Shown in pieces: positions 1 to 7,168 of a DNA stretch of 64,000 nt. The notes under the pieces were generated by a model. It did not search any database. It saw only the letters and a program-made list of their open reading frames with translations, and was not told the origin of the DNA. Each line of letters begins with the position of its first letter. Positions within the stretch are counted from its first letter, which is position 1. A program made the translations under genes and the position numbers. This DNA comes from Streptomyces justiciae. GTDB lineage: Bacteria; Actinomycetota; Actinomycetes; Streptomycetales; Streptomycetaceae. The stretch covers positions 186,001 through 250,000 of the forward strand of contig NZ_JADDXU010000008.1 of the NCBI RefSeq assembly GCF_015163075.1, written 5' to 3'.

Positions 1-204
1 GACCCCTCACACGACGTCCTGCGCGACGAGGTCGTCAGATTCGTGGACCAGCTGCTCGCAGACATCCGCACACCACAGCAGCGCGAAGTCTTTCTTCGCG
101 CGCTCGCCCAGACCCTGCACGTCCTGGGCAGGACCGAACTTCAGGCCGCGGCCGCCCAGTGGCTCGATGCCGCCGCACCGGACTCCGGGAGTGCTTCCGC
201 ATGA
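1..204 (+). CDS. C-terminal part of an unrecognised protein (5' end outside window)
   Basis: The frame is open from base 1 to a TGA at 202-204, giving 67 codons of a protein that begins left of the window. It is mostly helical in appearance and rich in Ala, Gln and Leu (VRFVDQLLADIRTPQQREVF, then LHVLGRTELQAAAAQWL). No domain was recognised. Its stop overlaps the next ATG (ATGA at 201-204), so the two genes are probably translationally coupled. It belongs to the accessory segment at the left end. Confidence 0.6.
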   Translation, partial: DPSHDVLRDEVVRFVDQLLADIRTPQQREVFLRALAQTLHVLGRTELQAAAAQWLDAAAPDSGSASA

Positions 205-563
205 ATCTGCACCAACGGCGCTGGCTCCTCGCCCCGATACGCCAATGGCGGACCCGCCGCCTGATGGCCCAGCACGGTCCATCCCTCGGCTACCCAACCG
301 CATGGGCGCTCATCACCTTGGCCAACGCCCCGCTGGAAGCCACCTTCGTACAACAGTGGATACGAGAATCCGACGACCCCGGCGAGGCAGGTCTCTCCTA
401 CGACGACTGGAGGGGACTGACCGACAAGGAACGCGAACGCCGCAATCGCTGGCTGTTACGCCACCGCCGTTCCCCCATCCAGATGCTGGAGATACCCGAT
501 GAACTCCTGAAGAGGACAGGAATACGCGTCGTCGACTGGGGAACTCCCGATCACCGGCCATGA
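201..563 (+). CDS. Hypothetical protein, 120 aa, with a TTA codon
   Basis: ATG at 201 overlaps the upstream stop. A 14-codon longer frame exists, but the overlap favours this start. The protein is basic at its N-terminus and C-terminal third and rich in Trp/Arg; no domain was recognised. Codon 86 (456-458) is TTA. In Streptomyces this codon is read by the bldA tRNA and is typical of developmentally controlled or horizontally acquired genes. The gene ends 15 bp from the convergent stop at 579. Confidence 0.65.
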   Translation: MNLHQRRWLLAPIRQWRTRRLMAQHGPSLGYPTAWALITLANAPLEATFVQQWIRESDDPGEAGLSYDDWRGLTDKERERRNRWLLRHRRSPIQMLEIPDELLKRTGIRVVDWGTPDHRP

Positions 564-578
564 GCCCGCAGCGTGGCA

Positions 579-1199
579 TCAGACGACGATCACGCTCCTA
601 CCGCCGTCGTGCACGACCGCCTGCCATTCCAGGACAGGGCAGTCGGCGACCAGGAGCGTGTCCAGCCCATCCGGTCCACCGGCCGACACAACACGTGCGA
701 AAGCGTCCTCCTGCACAGGAAAGTTGCCCTGAAGCGCATCGCAGTGCTGACAGCCGTTGGTCAACTGCTGCTTCCGTGCGGTCTGGCTGTACCGGTACTT
801 CACCGTGGCCGCCAGGTCCCCTCGGCCACTCCGCTCCAGGAGCCGCACGGCCAGCGTCATCGTCCGGCCGGTCTCCGTGGTGAAGAGCCCGCAGTAGCCG
901 CGGCTGGGCCGGGCCGGATACATGCCGACGATGCACATCGTGTCCCTGCCGCACTTCCAGCATCGGCGAGTCATCGCGAGAATCCGAACAGGGACGGTGG
1001 GCGCGCTCCCGGGAGGTGGCGTCGTGGGCAGCTCGATCTCGTCCGGATCGAAGTCTTCGGACTGGGCGAGTTCATCCACGAACCGGCACGTCGCGCACTG
1101 CACTTCCCAGGCGCCACCCTCGCCCCGCTGCAGAAAACCGCCACCGGGCGCCACCCACACAGAACATAACGCGCACCCGCCAGCGAACCGGTTCTCCAC
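579..1199 (-). CDS. Hypothetical protein with two CxxC pairs near the N-terminus, probable zinc binder, 206 aa
   Basis: Start chosen at GTG 1199, preceded by a G6 run about 9 nt upstream; the frame stays open to 1280. Near the N-terminus lies CALC followed about 25 residues later by CATC, a likely zinc knuckle. A second cluster (RRCWKCGRDT, then a later C) follows near residue 80. The rest is mixed alpha/beta without a recognised family. Its 5' end overlaps the 3' end of the upstream frame (stop at 1072), so it is last in a leftward cluster. No function is assigned. Confidence 0.55.
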   Translation of the reverse strand: MENRFAGGCALCSVWVAPGGGFLQRGEGGAWEVQCATCRFVDELAQSEDFDPDEIELPTTPPPGSAPTVPVRILAMTRRCWKCGRDTMCIVGMYPARPSRGYCGLFTTETGRTMTLAVRLLERSGRGDLAATVKYRYSQTARKQQLTNGCQHCDALQGNFPVQEDAFARVVSAGGPDGLDTLLVADCPVLEWQAVVHDGGRSVIVV

Positions 1200-1616
1200 G
1201 TTCTGTCGCCCCCCGCAGTGTGATGTTGATGTGGTTTGTCCCGGGGCCCGACGCCCCGCGGACGAGCTCAGGGAAGGCATTTTCCCAGATCTCGCGGATG
1301 TGCCCGCTGATCAGCCTGCGCAGGTCAGGCCACTGGGCGGGCAGCAGGTCGCGATCGAGGAAGGCGACGAGGTGGACGCGCTGCCTTGCGCCAGAACGAC
1401 GCCGCCAAGACTCATCCGCTGCCGGGGCCTGTCGAGGTCGTAGGAACGCAGACCCGACCACGCGACGTGCAGTGGCAAACTCGACGTGACCCTGTACCGG
1501 ACCGGCAACCTCTCCGAGCAATCTCTGCAAGCGTCCCGCGTACTGGGCGTGAAAGACGTCAGCTGCGGGAGGTGAGGAGCTGTGCTGAGAGTCTGCGGAG
1601 GGATTGGTCCACTCAC
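1072..1616 (-). pseudogene. Probable frameshifted gene of unknown family
   Basis: An ATG at 1616 overlaps the stop of the upstream gene (ATGA). The protein-like reading RYRVTSSLPLHVAWSGLRSY...RMSLGGVVLAQG runs to about 1380 in one frame. It then continues naturally only in another frame, as RVHLVAFLDRDLLPAQWPDL...REIWENAFPEL, to a stop at 1072. Third-position GC also switches frame near 1380, which fits loss of one base there. The joined product would be about 180 aa. I recognise no named family. Either the gene is broken or the base call is wrong; a short gene starting later is a weaker alternative. Confidence 0.45.
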
Positions 1617-2077
1617 GGCGACAGGCCGGGGTCTTCTGAACTGTCCGCCGGGCCGCGGAGGTCTGCCAGGATCCGCCGGATGTCCGCCGCCAATGTCGCG
1701 GGTGTGAAGATCCTGCCGACTCGAACGGACAAAGCGCCCGGAGTGTCAGGCGGATCGGCCTCCACCAGGTAACCCACCTCCGTCAGGATGCCGAACAAGG
1801 CCGCGTGCAGATGACGTCGAGCGGCTTCCTGCGCGCGGTCCGCCGCGGCCATCGGCCAGCCCCTCAGCTGCTCGTCGGCGGCAGCGCGGCGCAGACTGCG
1901 GGAGACGAACCACTCCACGCCGACCGATTCACCGCGATCGGTCACCACGACACCGTGGGCACGGTAGCGGTCGTCGCTGTCCGCTTCGGGGAGGCCGGCG
2001 GCTGCCAGAATCGTCCGGATCTCCAACCTGAGTGGACCGCGGCCTGGAGGCTGGAGGCGATGCTGAGCACTGGTCAC
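1613..2077 (-). CDS. Hypothetical protein, 154 aa
   Basis: GTG start at 2077 with GGAG about 9 nt upstream. The stop overlaps the next start (1616). The protein has an alpha/beta pattern (LEIRTILAAAGL, then YRAHGVVVTDRGESVGVEWF) followed by Arg/Ala-rich helices and a helical C-terminus (LAADIRRILADLRG). No signal peptide, membrane segment or recognised domain was seen. It is second in a leftward cluster of four frames whose functions are unknown. Confidence 0.6.
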   Translation of the reverse strand: MTSAQHRLQPPGRGPLRLEIRTILAAAGLPEADSDDRYRAHGVVVTDRGESVGVEWFVSRSLRRAAADEQLRGWPMAAADRAQEAARRHLHAALFGILTEVGYLVEADPPDTPGALSVRVGRIFTPATLAADIRRILADLRGPADSSEDPGLSP

Positions 2078-2107
2078 GATGACACGCTCCTTGGTCGCGA
2101 AACCTGT

Positions 2108-2572
2108 TCATTCGACGAGAGTGATGACGCCGTCGGGAATCCAGCCCTCGAGGTAGCCACGCAGAAATGGCCCGAGCTCGCGTGGACAAACATCAAAGGC
2201 CTCGTCCTCGACGGCCGACAACGGATGCCAGGCGTAATCGGTATCCACGACGGAGCGCGAGCGGGCGCGAAGGCTGATCGACCTGATTCTGCTGTGACGA
2301 GCGACAAAGATGTCTGTCGATTCATCTCGGCCGTCTCGTTCCGCCAGCGGGTGGTATCTGCCGATCACCGGGGTGCGCGCAAGGAACCAGTGGGAGAAGA
2401 GCGAATCCAGGACATGGATGACGGCGAACCTTGACGGCTGGATGCGGATTACCCGAGCAGTGACTGGCCGCCAGGAAAAATCGCCATGGACTCTGCACAG
2501 CAATACCCGCTCTTCGTGGTCGATCACAGCCAGTGCGGTGCGTCGCGAATTCTTTCGGGATGCGGTCCTCAT
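2108..2572 (-). CDS. Nudix-fold-like protein lacking the Nudix box, 154 aa
   Basis: The N-terminus (RRTALAVIDHEERVLLCRVH) and C-terminus (LGPFLRGYLEGWIPDGVITL) resemble Streptomyces Nudix hydrolases as I recall them. The middle, where the GX5EX7REUXEEXGU box should lie, reads WRPVTARVIRIQPSRFAVIH and has none of the catalytic Glu residues. It is therefore probably catalytically inactive, perhaps a ligand-binding relative or a decaying gene. Base composition is visibly less GC-rich than in the rest of the window. It heads the leftward accessory cluster. Confidence 0.5.
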   Translation of the reverse strand: MRTASRKNSRRTALAVIDHEERVLLCRVHGDFSWRPVTARVIRIQPSRFAVIHVLDSLFSHWFLARTPVIGRYHPLAERDGRDESTDIFVARHSRIRSISLRARSRSVVDTDYAWHPLSAVEDEAFDVCPRELGPFLRGYLEGWIPDGVITLVE

Positions 2573-2929
2573 GCCCTGAGCGTTCGTCAGGATCGGCTTA
2601 TGCGCTCTCGCTGGGACGGAAAGGGATGAAGGCGAGAAAGACCAGGCCGTTCATTGAAGCGGAGCCTGCCTGCTGCGGCGTCTGGCTACTGCTGCTGGGC
2701 AGACCACCGGCGCGAACTGAGGACAGGCCCTGACCTGCAGCGATCAGCTGAGCGTTTCCGAATCGGCGGGTCTGCGTTCCGGAGTGATCTCCTGGCCAAC
2801 CGCTGACCTGCGGCGACGGAGTTTTCTACAAGCCCCACGAAGGCGAGGACGCGACATGGATCTCGGTGAGATCCGCGACCAGCCTAGCGGATAAGGGAAG
2901 GGGGATGGGAAGGTTCCTCTTCTCGCAGG
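2573..2929. other. Intergenic stretch with no recognised gene
   Basis: About 357 bp between the Nudix-like start and the IclR stop. Short frames here look like noise. I see no tRNA, transposase remnant or strong hairpin. It is the junction between the low-GC accessory segment and normal chromosome, so an attachment site or integration scar could lie here, but none is visible. Confidence 0.5.
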
Positions 2930-4621
2930 TCAGGCCGTGGGGACGCGGGTGAAGCGGTCCGCCGTGTGGAAGTCCTGCTCGATCGCCGTCGCGGTGGCCC
3001 GGAGTTCGGGCAGCAGGTCGCTCACGCACTCCGCGGGGGTACGGCGGGTGGTGTGCATGGCGGTGTTCAGGGCCGCCACCACCCGGCCCCGGTGGTCGCG
3101 GACCGGCACCGCGATCGAGCGCAGGCCCGCCTCCAGTTCCTCGTCGACCAGGGCGTACCCCTGGGCGTGGACCTCGGCCAGGAGCCGGTCGAGGGCCGCG
3201 GGGTCGGTGAGGGTGCGCGGGGTCAGCGGGCGCAGTTCGCCCAGGGAGCGGCGGGTCCGCGGGAGGTCGGCCAGCAGGACCCGGCCCATGGAGGTCGCGT
3301 AGGCCGGGAGCCGGGTGCCGACGGTGAGGTTCACGCTCATCACACGGTTGGTGGCGACGCGGGCGGTGTACTGGATCTCGTCGCCGGCCGGGGTGAGCAC
3401 CGCCAGGGACGCCGACTCGTGGATGCGGGAGGAGAGGTCCGCCAGGTGCGGGGTCGCGATCTCGGCCAGTGAGGTCCGGGCGAGCGCCGGGAAGCCCAGG
3501 GACAGCACCCGGGGGGTGAGGGTGAAGGTGCGGTGCGCGGTCGCGGTGACGAGTCCCAGGTGCTCGTAGGTGATCAGGGCGCGGCGAGCTGTCGCCCGGG
3601 CCAGGCCCGTCGCCTTCGCGACCTCCGTCAGGGTCAGGGCGGCCCGGCCCTCGCCGAACGCCGTCAGCACGGTCAATCCGCGGGCCAGGGACTCCACGAA
3701 CCCCCGGCCGAGCTCCTGCTTGGAGGCCCCGGTCCAGATCGCCAGGCCCGAAGGGCCGGACCCCGGCTCCGGCGCGGGCGTCTGCCGCAGCTCCCGCTCC
3801 ATGTCCGCCACCGCCACCCGCAGCCGCGGCAGCAGCGTCTCGCGCAGACCGGCCGCGGTGTGCCGGCTGGTGTGGCTGACGACGCTCGCCGCGCACGCGA
3901 TCCGCCCGGTGTGCGGATCGCGCACCGGCACCGCGACCGCCACCAGGCCCGGTTCGATCAGCTGGTCGTCCAACGCCCAGCCATCCACGGCCGCTTGCGC
4001 CGCCCGGCGCTCGAACTCCTCGTCCGGCCAGGGGTGTTCGCGGGGCGGTACGGCGGGAAAGCCCCGGTCCTGAGGGTCCGCCGCCCGGCGCGCCCGCCAC
4101 GCCCGCCGGTCGGCGTCCGTCCACTCCGTCGCGAACAGGGCGCCGGGCGCGGTGCGTTCGGCCGGGAGCAGGTCGCCGATGCGGAAGCTGAGGGACATCG
4201 CGCGGCGCCGGGTGGCCTGGTGGATGAAGCGGATGCCGTCGCGGTCGGCGACCGCCAGGGACACCGACTCGTCGAGCTCGTCGGCCAGTTCGTCGGCGCG
4301 CGCGTCCAGCAGCGCGGGCAGCCGCAGGGCGGCCAGATAGGCGTTGCCCAGTTCCATCAGCCGGGGGGTGAGGACCACGTCCCGGCCGTCGAGACGGACG
4401 TATCCCATGCGCGCGAGGGTGGCGGTGATGCGGTCGACCGTGGAGCGCGCGAGGCCGGTCGCCCGCTCCAGCGCGCTCGGGCTCAGCGTGCCGCCCGCCT
4501 CGGTCAGCTCCCGCAGCACGGCGACGCCACGGATCAGCGGCGCGACCGCCTCCGCCGGCACGACGGCAGGGTCCCTCACATCCACGGCGTCATCCATGGT
4601 CGGGGTCGTCTTCGCGGGCAT
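2930..4621 (-). CDS. Tandem (double) IclR-family transcriptional regulator, 563 aa
   Basis: Two complete IclR units are fused head to tail. Each has a winged helix (about 28-85 and 309-365; for example LSPSALERATGLARSTVDRI and LTLTEVAKATGLARATARRA) followed by an effector-binding domain (about 95-270 and 375-555). Conserved signatures include GLVAVAVPVRD and GLRSIAVPVRDHRGRVVAAL. Ordinary IclR proteins are about 250 aa and dimeric, so one chain may mimic a dimer. Members such as PcaR and PcaU control aromatic catabolism, but no such genes adjoin it here, so the target is unknown. Confidence 0.9.
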   Translation of the reverse strand: MPAKTTPTMDDAVDVRDPAVVPAEAVAPLIRGVAVLRELTEAGGTLSPSALERATGLARSTVDRITATLARMGYVRLDGRDVVLTPRLMELGNAYLAALRLPALLDARADELADELDESVSLAVADRDGIRFIHQATRRRAMSLSFRIGDLLPAERTAPGALFATEWTDADRRAWRARRAADPQDRGFPAVPPREHPWPDEEFERRAAQAAVDGWALDDQLIEPGLVAVAVPVRDPHTGRIACAASVVSHTSRHTAAGLRETLLPRLRVAVADMERELRQTPAPEPGSGPSGLAIWTGASKQELGRGFVESLARGLTVLTAFGEGRAALTLTEVAKATGLARATARRALITYEHLGLVTATAHRTFTLTPRVLSLGFPALARTSLAEIATPHLADLSSRIHESASLAVLTPAGDEIQYTARVATNRVMSVNLTVGTRLPAYATSMGRVLLADLPRTRRSLGELRPLTPRTLTDPAALDRLLAEVHAQGYALVDEELEAGLRSIAVPVRDHRGRVVAALNTAMHTTRRTPAECVSDLLPELRATATAIEQDFHTADRFTRVPTA

Positions 4622-4672
4622 CGGCTCTCCGGTACGGCAGTCACGGGAGCCCTACGGTAATCCGGCGGACGC

Positions 4673-4722
4673 CGTCCGAGCCGTACCCGTCCGAGCCGTA
4701 CCCGTCCGAGCCGTACCCGTCC
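4673..4722. repeat. 15-bp tandem repeat, three units plus a partial
   Basis: The unit CGTCCGAGCCGTACC occurs at 4673-4687, 4688-4702 and 4703-4717, then a partial copy. It lies in the 5' flank of the double IclR gene, between its start and the metalloprotease 3' end. Confidence 0.9.
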
Positions 4723-4760
4723 GGCCCGGAGCCTCAGCCCCGCTTGACCCGCCCCCGCAA

Positions 4761-4870
4761 GAGGGCCCCGCTCACTCACCCCCGCGTGACCTCACCCGCC
4801 GAAGGCCCCGCTCACTCACCCCCGCGTGACCGCACCCGCCGAAGACCCCGCTCCCTCACCCCCGGGTGAC
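4761..4870. repeat. 40-bp tandem repeat duplicating the metalloprotease 3' end
   Basis: A 40-bp period is seen at 4761, 4801 and 4841. On the minus strand each unit carries a copy of the last codons (VTRG) and TGA of the metalloprotease gene, followed by TGAGCGGGGCC-like sequence. The gene end has therefore been amplified into its own 3' flank. No effect on the product is expected because the first stop comes before the copies. Confidence 0.85.
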
Positions 4871-6136
4871 CCGCACCCGGTAGTCCCCCGACAGGTCCAC
4901 CCCCGCCACCTCGATCCGGACGTGCCGCTTCCGGTCCTGGAAGACCTGGCCCGGGGCGAAGGGGGCGTCCGAGAGTTCCGCGTGGACGTTGGGGCTGCGG
5001 GTGCAGCCGCCGCTGTCGCGCCGGGAGTCGTACACCTTGACCGGGCCCATCCCGGTGTCGACGTCCGCGTCCACCCTGTAGATCAGCGCCCCCGGCCGGC
5101 ACACCGTCTCGTCGTTGCCCTCGCGGGTGCGCAGCTCCACGGCGTACCCGGTGCGGCCGCTGACCGGGACGAAGAGCAGTTTGGAGCCGCCGGTGCGGGC
5201 CATGGGGGTGAGCGTGTACTCGGTCGTCCCCGGCGTCGTCACACAGGTGACCTGCGAGGCGTCCAGCCAGCCCAGCTTCCACTTGTGCCAGCCGAGGAGG
5301 TCGTTGTTGGCGCCCCAGTCCTCGCTCATGATGTCCCAGTGCCCGACCGCGCCGCCGCCGTCCGCCGTGTAGAGGTCGGGCAGGCCGAAGACATGGCCGT
5401 TCTCGTGGGGCAGCACCCGGTAGCCGGTCTGCGCGAAGGAGCCGGAGCCGTCGTCCTGGCGGGAGTAGACGAAGGACGCGTTGGCGACCGGCACCCCGTC
5501 GGCGACCGGCGCGTCCGGGTTCCCGGCGAAGGTCACCGACAGCACCGTGTCCAGCGCGGAGGGCCCGGCGTTCGGGGTGACCAGCACGTTCAGGAAGTCG
5601 TACGACCGGAAGTCCACCCGCGGATCGGCCGCGGCCACGATGTCCTGGACGAGGTCCCGGTAGCCGGGGTCGAAGGGCGCGCCGCGCTCTATGCCGTACG
5701 ACGCGAAGGGCTTCGGCATCCGCAGCCAGGTCGGGATCGGTGTCTCGGGGCGGTAGTCGAGGCGGCCGTAGGAGCTGGTGCGGAACCATTCCTGGGTCTG
5801 CGGGAAGAACTCGCGGAAGCGGTCGAGGGCGGGGCCGCGGCCCGGCGCGTCGGAGAAGTCGATCATCAGGGTGAGGGCGCGGACGGTGCCGGTGGAGCGG
5901 GAGTAGCCGCCGGTGGTGGGGACGCCCTCGGACATCTGGATCGCGGCGCCGCCGCGGATCAGACAGGGGCCGTGCGCGGAGGTGCGGGCCAGTGCGATCG
6001 GTCCGGCGCCCGCGGGTGCGGGGGCCGCCGTACGGTGGCTCGTGCCGGCCGAGGTGCTGACCACGAGGGTCAGCGCGGTCACGGACACGAGGGCGGCGAC
6101 GCGGCGCGGGCGTATCCGACGGCTGGTCTGCTGCAT
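4856..6136 (-). CDS. Secreted M6-family (immune inhibitor A-like) zinc metalloprotease, 426 aa
   Basis: Start placed at ATG 6136 (MQQTSRRIRPRRVAAL), which has GGAGAGGG 8 nt upstream and gives a clean Sec signal peptide with an RR-rich n-region; an in-frame ATG at 6193 is less likely. The zinc motif H244-E-N-G-H248 is followed by FGLPDLY, the M6 signature, and WDIMSEDWG supplies the met-turn region. A C-terminal beta-rich part follows (VELRTREGND...). It should act as an extracellular endopeptidase, probably in nutrient scavenging or mycelial turnover. A Crp-type palindrome lies about 120 bp upstream. Confidence 0.9.
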   Translation of the reverse strand: MQQTSRRIRPRRVAALVSVTALTLVVSTSAGTSHRTAAPAPAGAGPIALARTSAHGPCLIRGGAAIQMSEGVPTTGGYSRSTGTVRALTLMIDFSDAPGRGPALDRFREFFPQTQEWFRTSSYGRLDYRPETPIPTWLRMPKPFASYGIERGAPFDPGYRDLVQDIVAAADPRVDFRSYDFLNVLVTPNAGPSALDTVLSVTFAGNPDAPVADGVPVANASFVYSRQDDGSGSFAQTGYRVLPHENGHVFGLPDLYTADGGGAVGHWDIMSEDWGANNDLLGWHKWKLGWLDASQVTCVTTPGTTEYTLTPMARTGGSKLLFVPVSGRTGYAVELRTREGNDETVCRPGALIYRVDADVDTGMGPVKVYDSRRDSGGCTRSPNVHAELSDAPFAPGQVFQDRKRHVRIEVAGVDLSGDYRVRVTRG

Positions 6137-6258
6137 GCACGGCCCTCTCCGTCCAGGCAGCCGCAGGTCCACGGACTGCACCCTTTCGATCACCCTGTGT
6201 CGAGGGGTGCGGGGGCGCGCGCTGGAGAGGCCGAACGTGGGTTTCTCGGACGAGAAGG

Positions 6259-6274
6259 TGTGACTCAGGTCACA
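6259..6274. promoter_or_regulatory. Crp-type palindrome TGTGA-N6-TCACA
   Basis: TGTGACTCAGGTCACA is a perfect inverted repeat. It matches the enterobacterial CRP consensus and also the GTG-N6-GNCAC motif reported for Streptomyces Crp. It lies between the divergent metalloprotease and the TetR/MFS pair. Confidence 0.6.
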
Positions 6275-6302
6275 TCAAATCTTCTCCTCAACCCGAAATA
6301 AC

Positions 6303-6359
6303 CGGGGAGCGTCTCCCCGTTTAGAAGGGTGTTCACGCGAAACGGGGAGCAGGTCCCCG
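6303..6359. promoter_or_regulatory. Two 17-bp operators, probably for the downstream TetR
   Basis: CGGGGAGCGTCTCCCCG (6303-6319) and CGGGGAGCAGGTCCCCG (6343-6359) are near-perfect palindromes whose centres are 40 bp apart, about four helical turns. The repeated spacing and the position just before the TetR start at 6405 indicate autoregulatory sites. Confidence 0.65.
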
Positions 6360-6404
6360 GATCGCCGAGTCAGCCGAAGCACCCCCCACTCCGAGGAGTA
6401 CGCC

Positions 6405-7046
6405 GTGACCGCGACCACTGTGCAGAAGAAGGTGACCCGGCCCCGCGCCGACGCCCTGCGCAACCGGGAGCGGATCGTCACCGCCGCCCGGGAGATGTTC
6501 ACCGAGTTCGGCCCCGATGTGCCGCTCGACGAGATCGCCCGCCGCGCCGGTGTCGGCAACGCCACGGTGTACCGGAACTTCCCCGACCGCGACGCGCTCG
6601 TCCGCGAGGTCGTCTGCTCCGTCATGGACCGGACGTCCGAGGCGGCCGAAGTCGCGCTCGCCGCGACCGGGGACGCCTTCGAGGCACTGGAACGCTTCGT
6701 GCACGCGTCCGCTGACGAGCGGATCGCCGCCCTGTGCCCGATGGTGCAGAGCACCTTCGACCAGCACCACCCCGACCTGGTGGCGTCACGGGAACGGATC
6801 GAGCAACTCGTCGAGGAGCTCATGGACCGGGCCAGGACGGCCGGTCAGCTCCGTGCCGATGTGAGCGTCGGTGACGTGATGGTCGCCGTCTCCCAGCTGT
6901 CCCGGCCCCCGGCCGGCACCGGCTGCGGCGTCGCCGACCGTTTCCTGCACCGCACGCTCCAGCTGTTTCTCGACGGATTGCGGGCCCCGGCCCGCTCCAC
7001 CCTGCCGGGCACGGCCCTGAACATGGAGGACCTCCGCCGAGCCTGA
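6405..7046 (+). CDS. TetR/AcrR-family transcriptional regulator, 213 aa
   Basis: GTG start at 6405 with GAGGAG upstream. The N-terminal helix-turn-helix spans about residues 24-67 (PLDEIARRAGVGNATVYRNF). The rest is a helical ligand domain, with a C-terminal extension rich in Pro/Arg. It lies 122 bp before a DHA2-type MFS exporter in the same direction, and two matching palindromes precede it. It is likely an autoregulated repressor that opens the exporter operon on binding a drug or metabolite. Confidence 0.9.
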   Translation: MTATTVQKKVTRPRADALRNRERIVTAAREMFTEFGPDVPLDEIARRAGVGNATVYRNFPDRDALVREVVCSVMDRTSEAAEVALAATGDAFEALERFVHASADERIAALCPMVQSTFDQHHPDLVASRERIEQLVEELMDRARTAGQLRADVSVGDVMVAVSQLSRPPAGTGCGVADRFLHRTLQLFLDGLRAPARSTLPGTALNMEDLRRA

Positions 7047-7168
7047 CCGATTAGTTCAGATCGCCACCGCAGTCCATAACGCAGCGAGTCTCACCGGCCG
7101 TCACCGACGACGGGCCGTCCCCTCACCACTCCTTTTTTCCGTCACGAAGTCCCGAAGTGGGTACCCTC

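Noticed and set aside
2533..2733. 66-codon plus-strand ORF in the IclR upstream gap
   Set aside because: Starts inside the Nudix-like gene on the other strand, has poor codon bias and no similarity that I can see.
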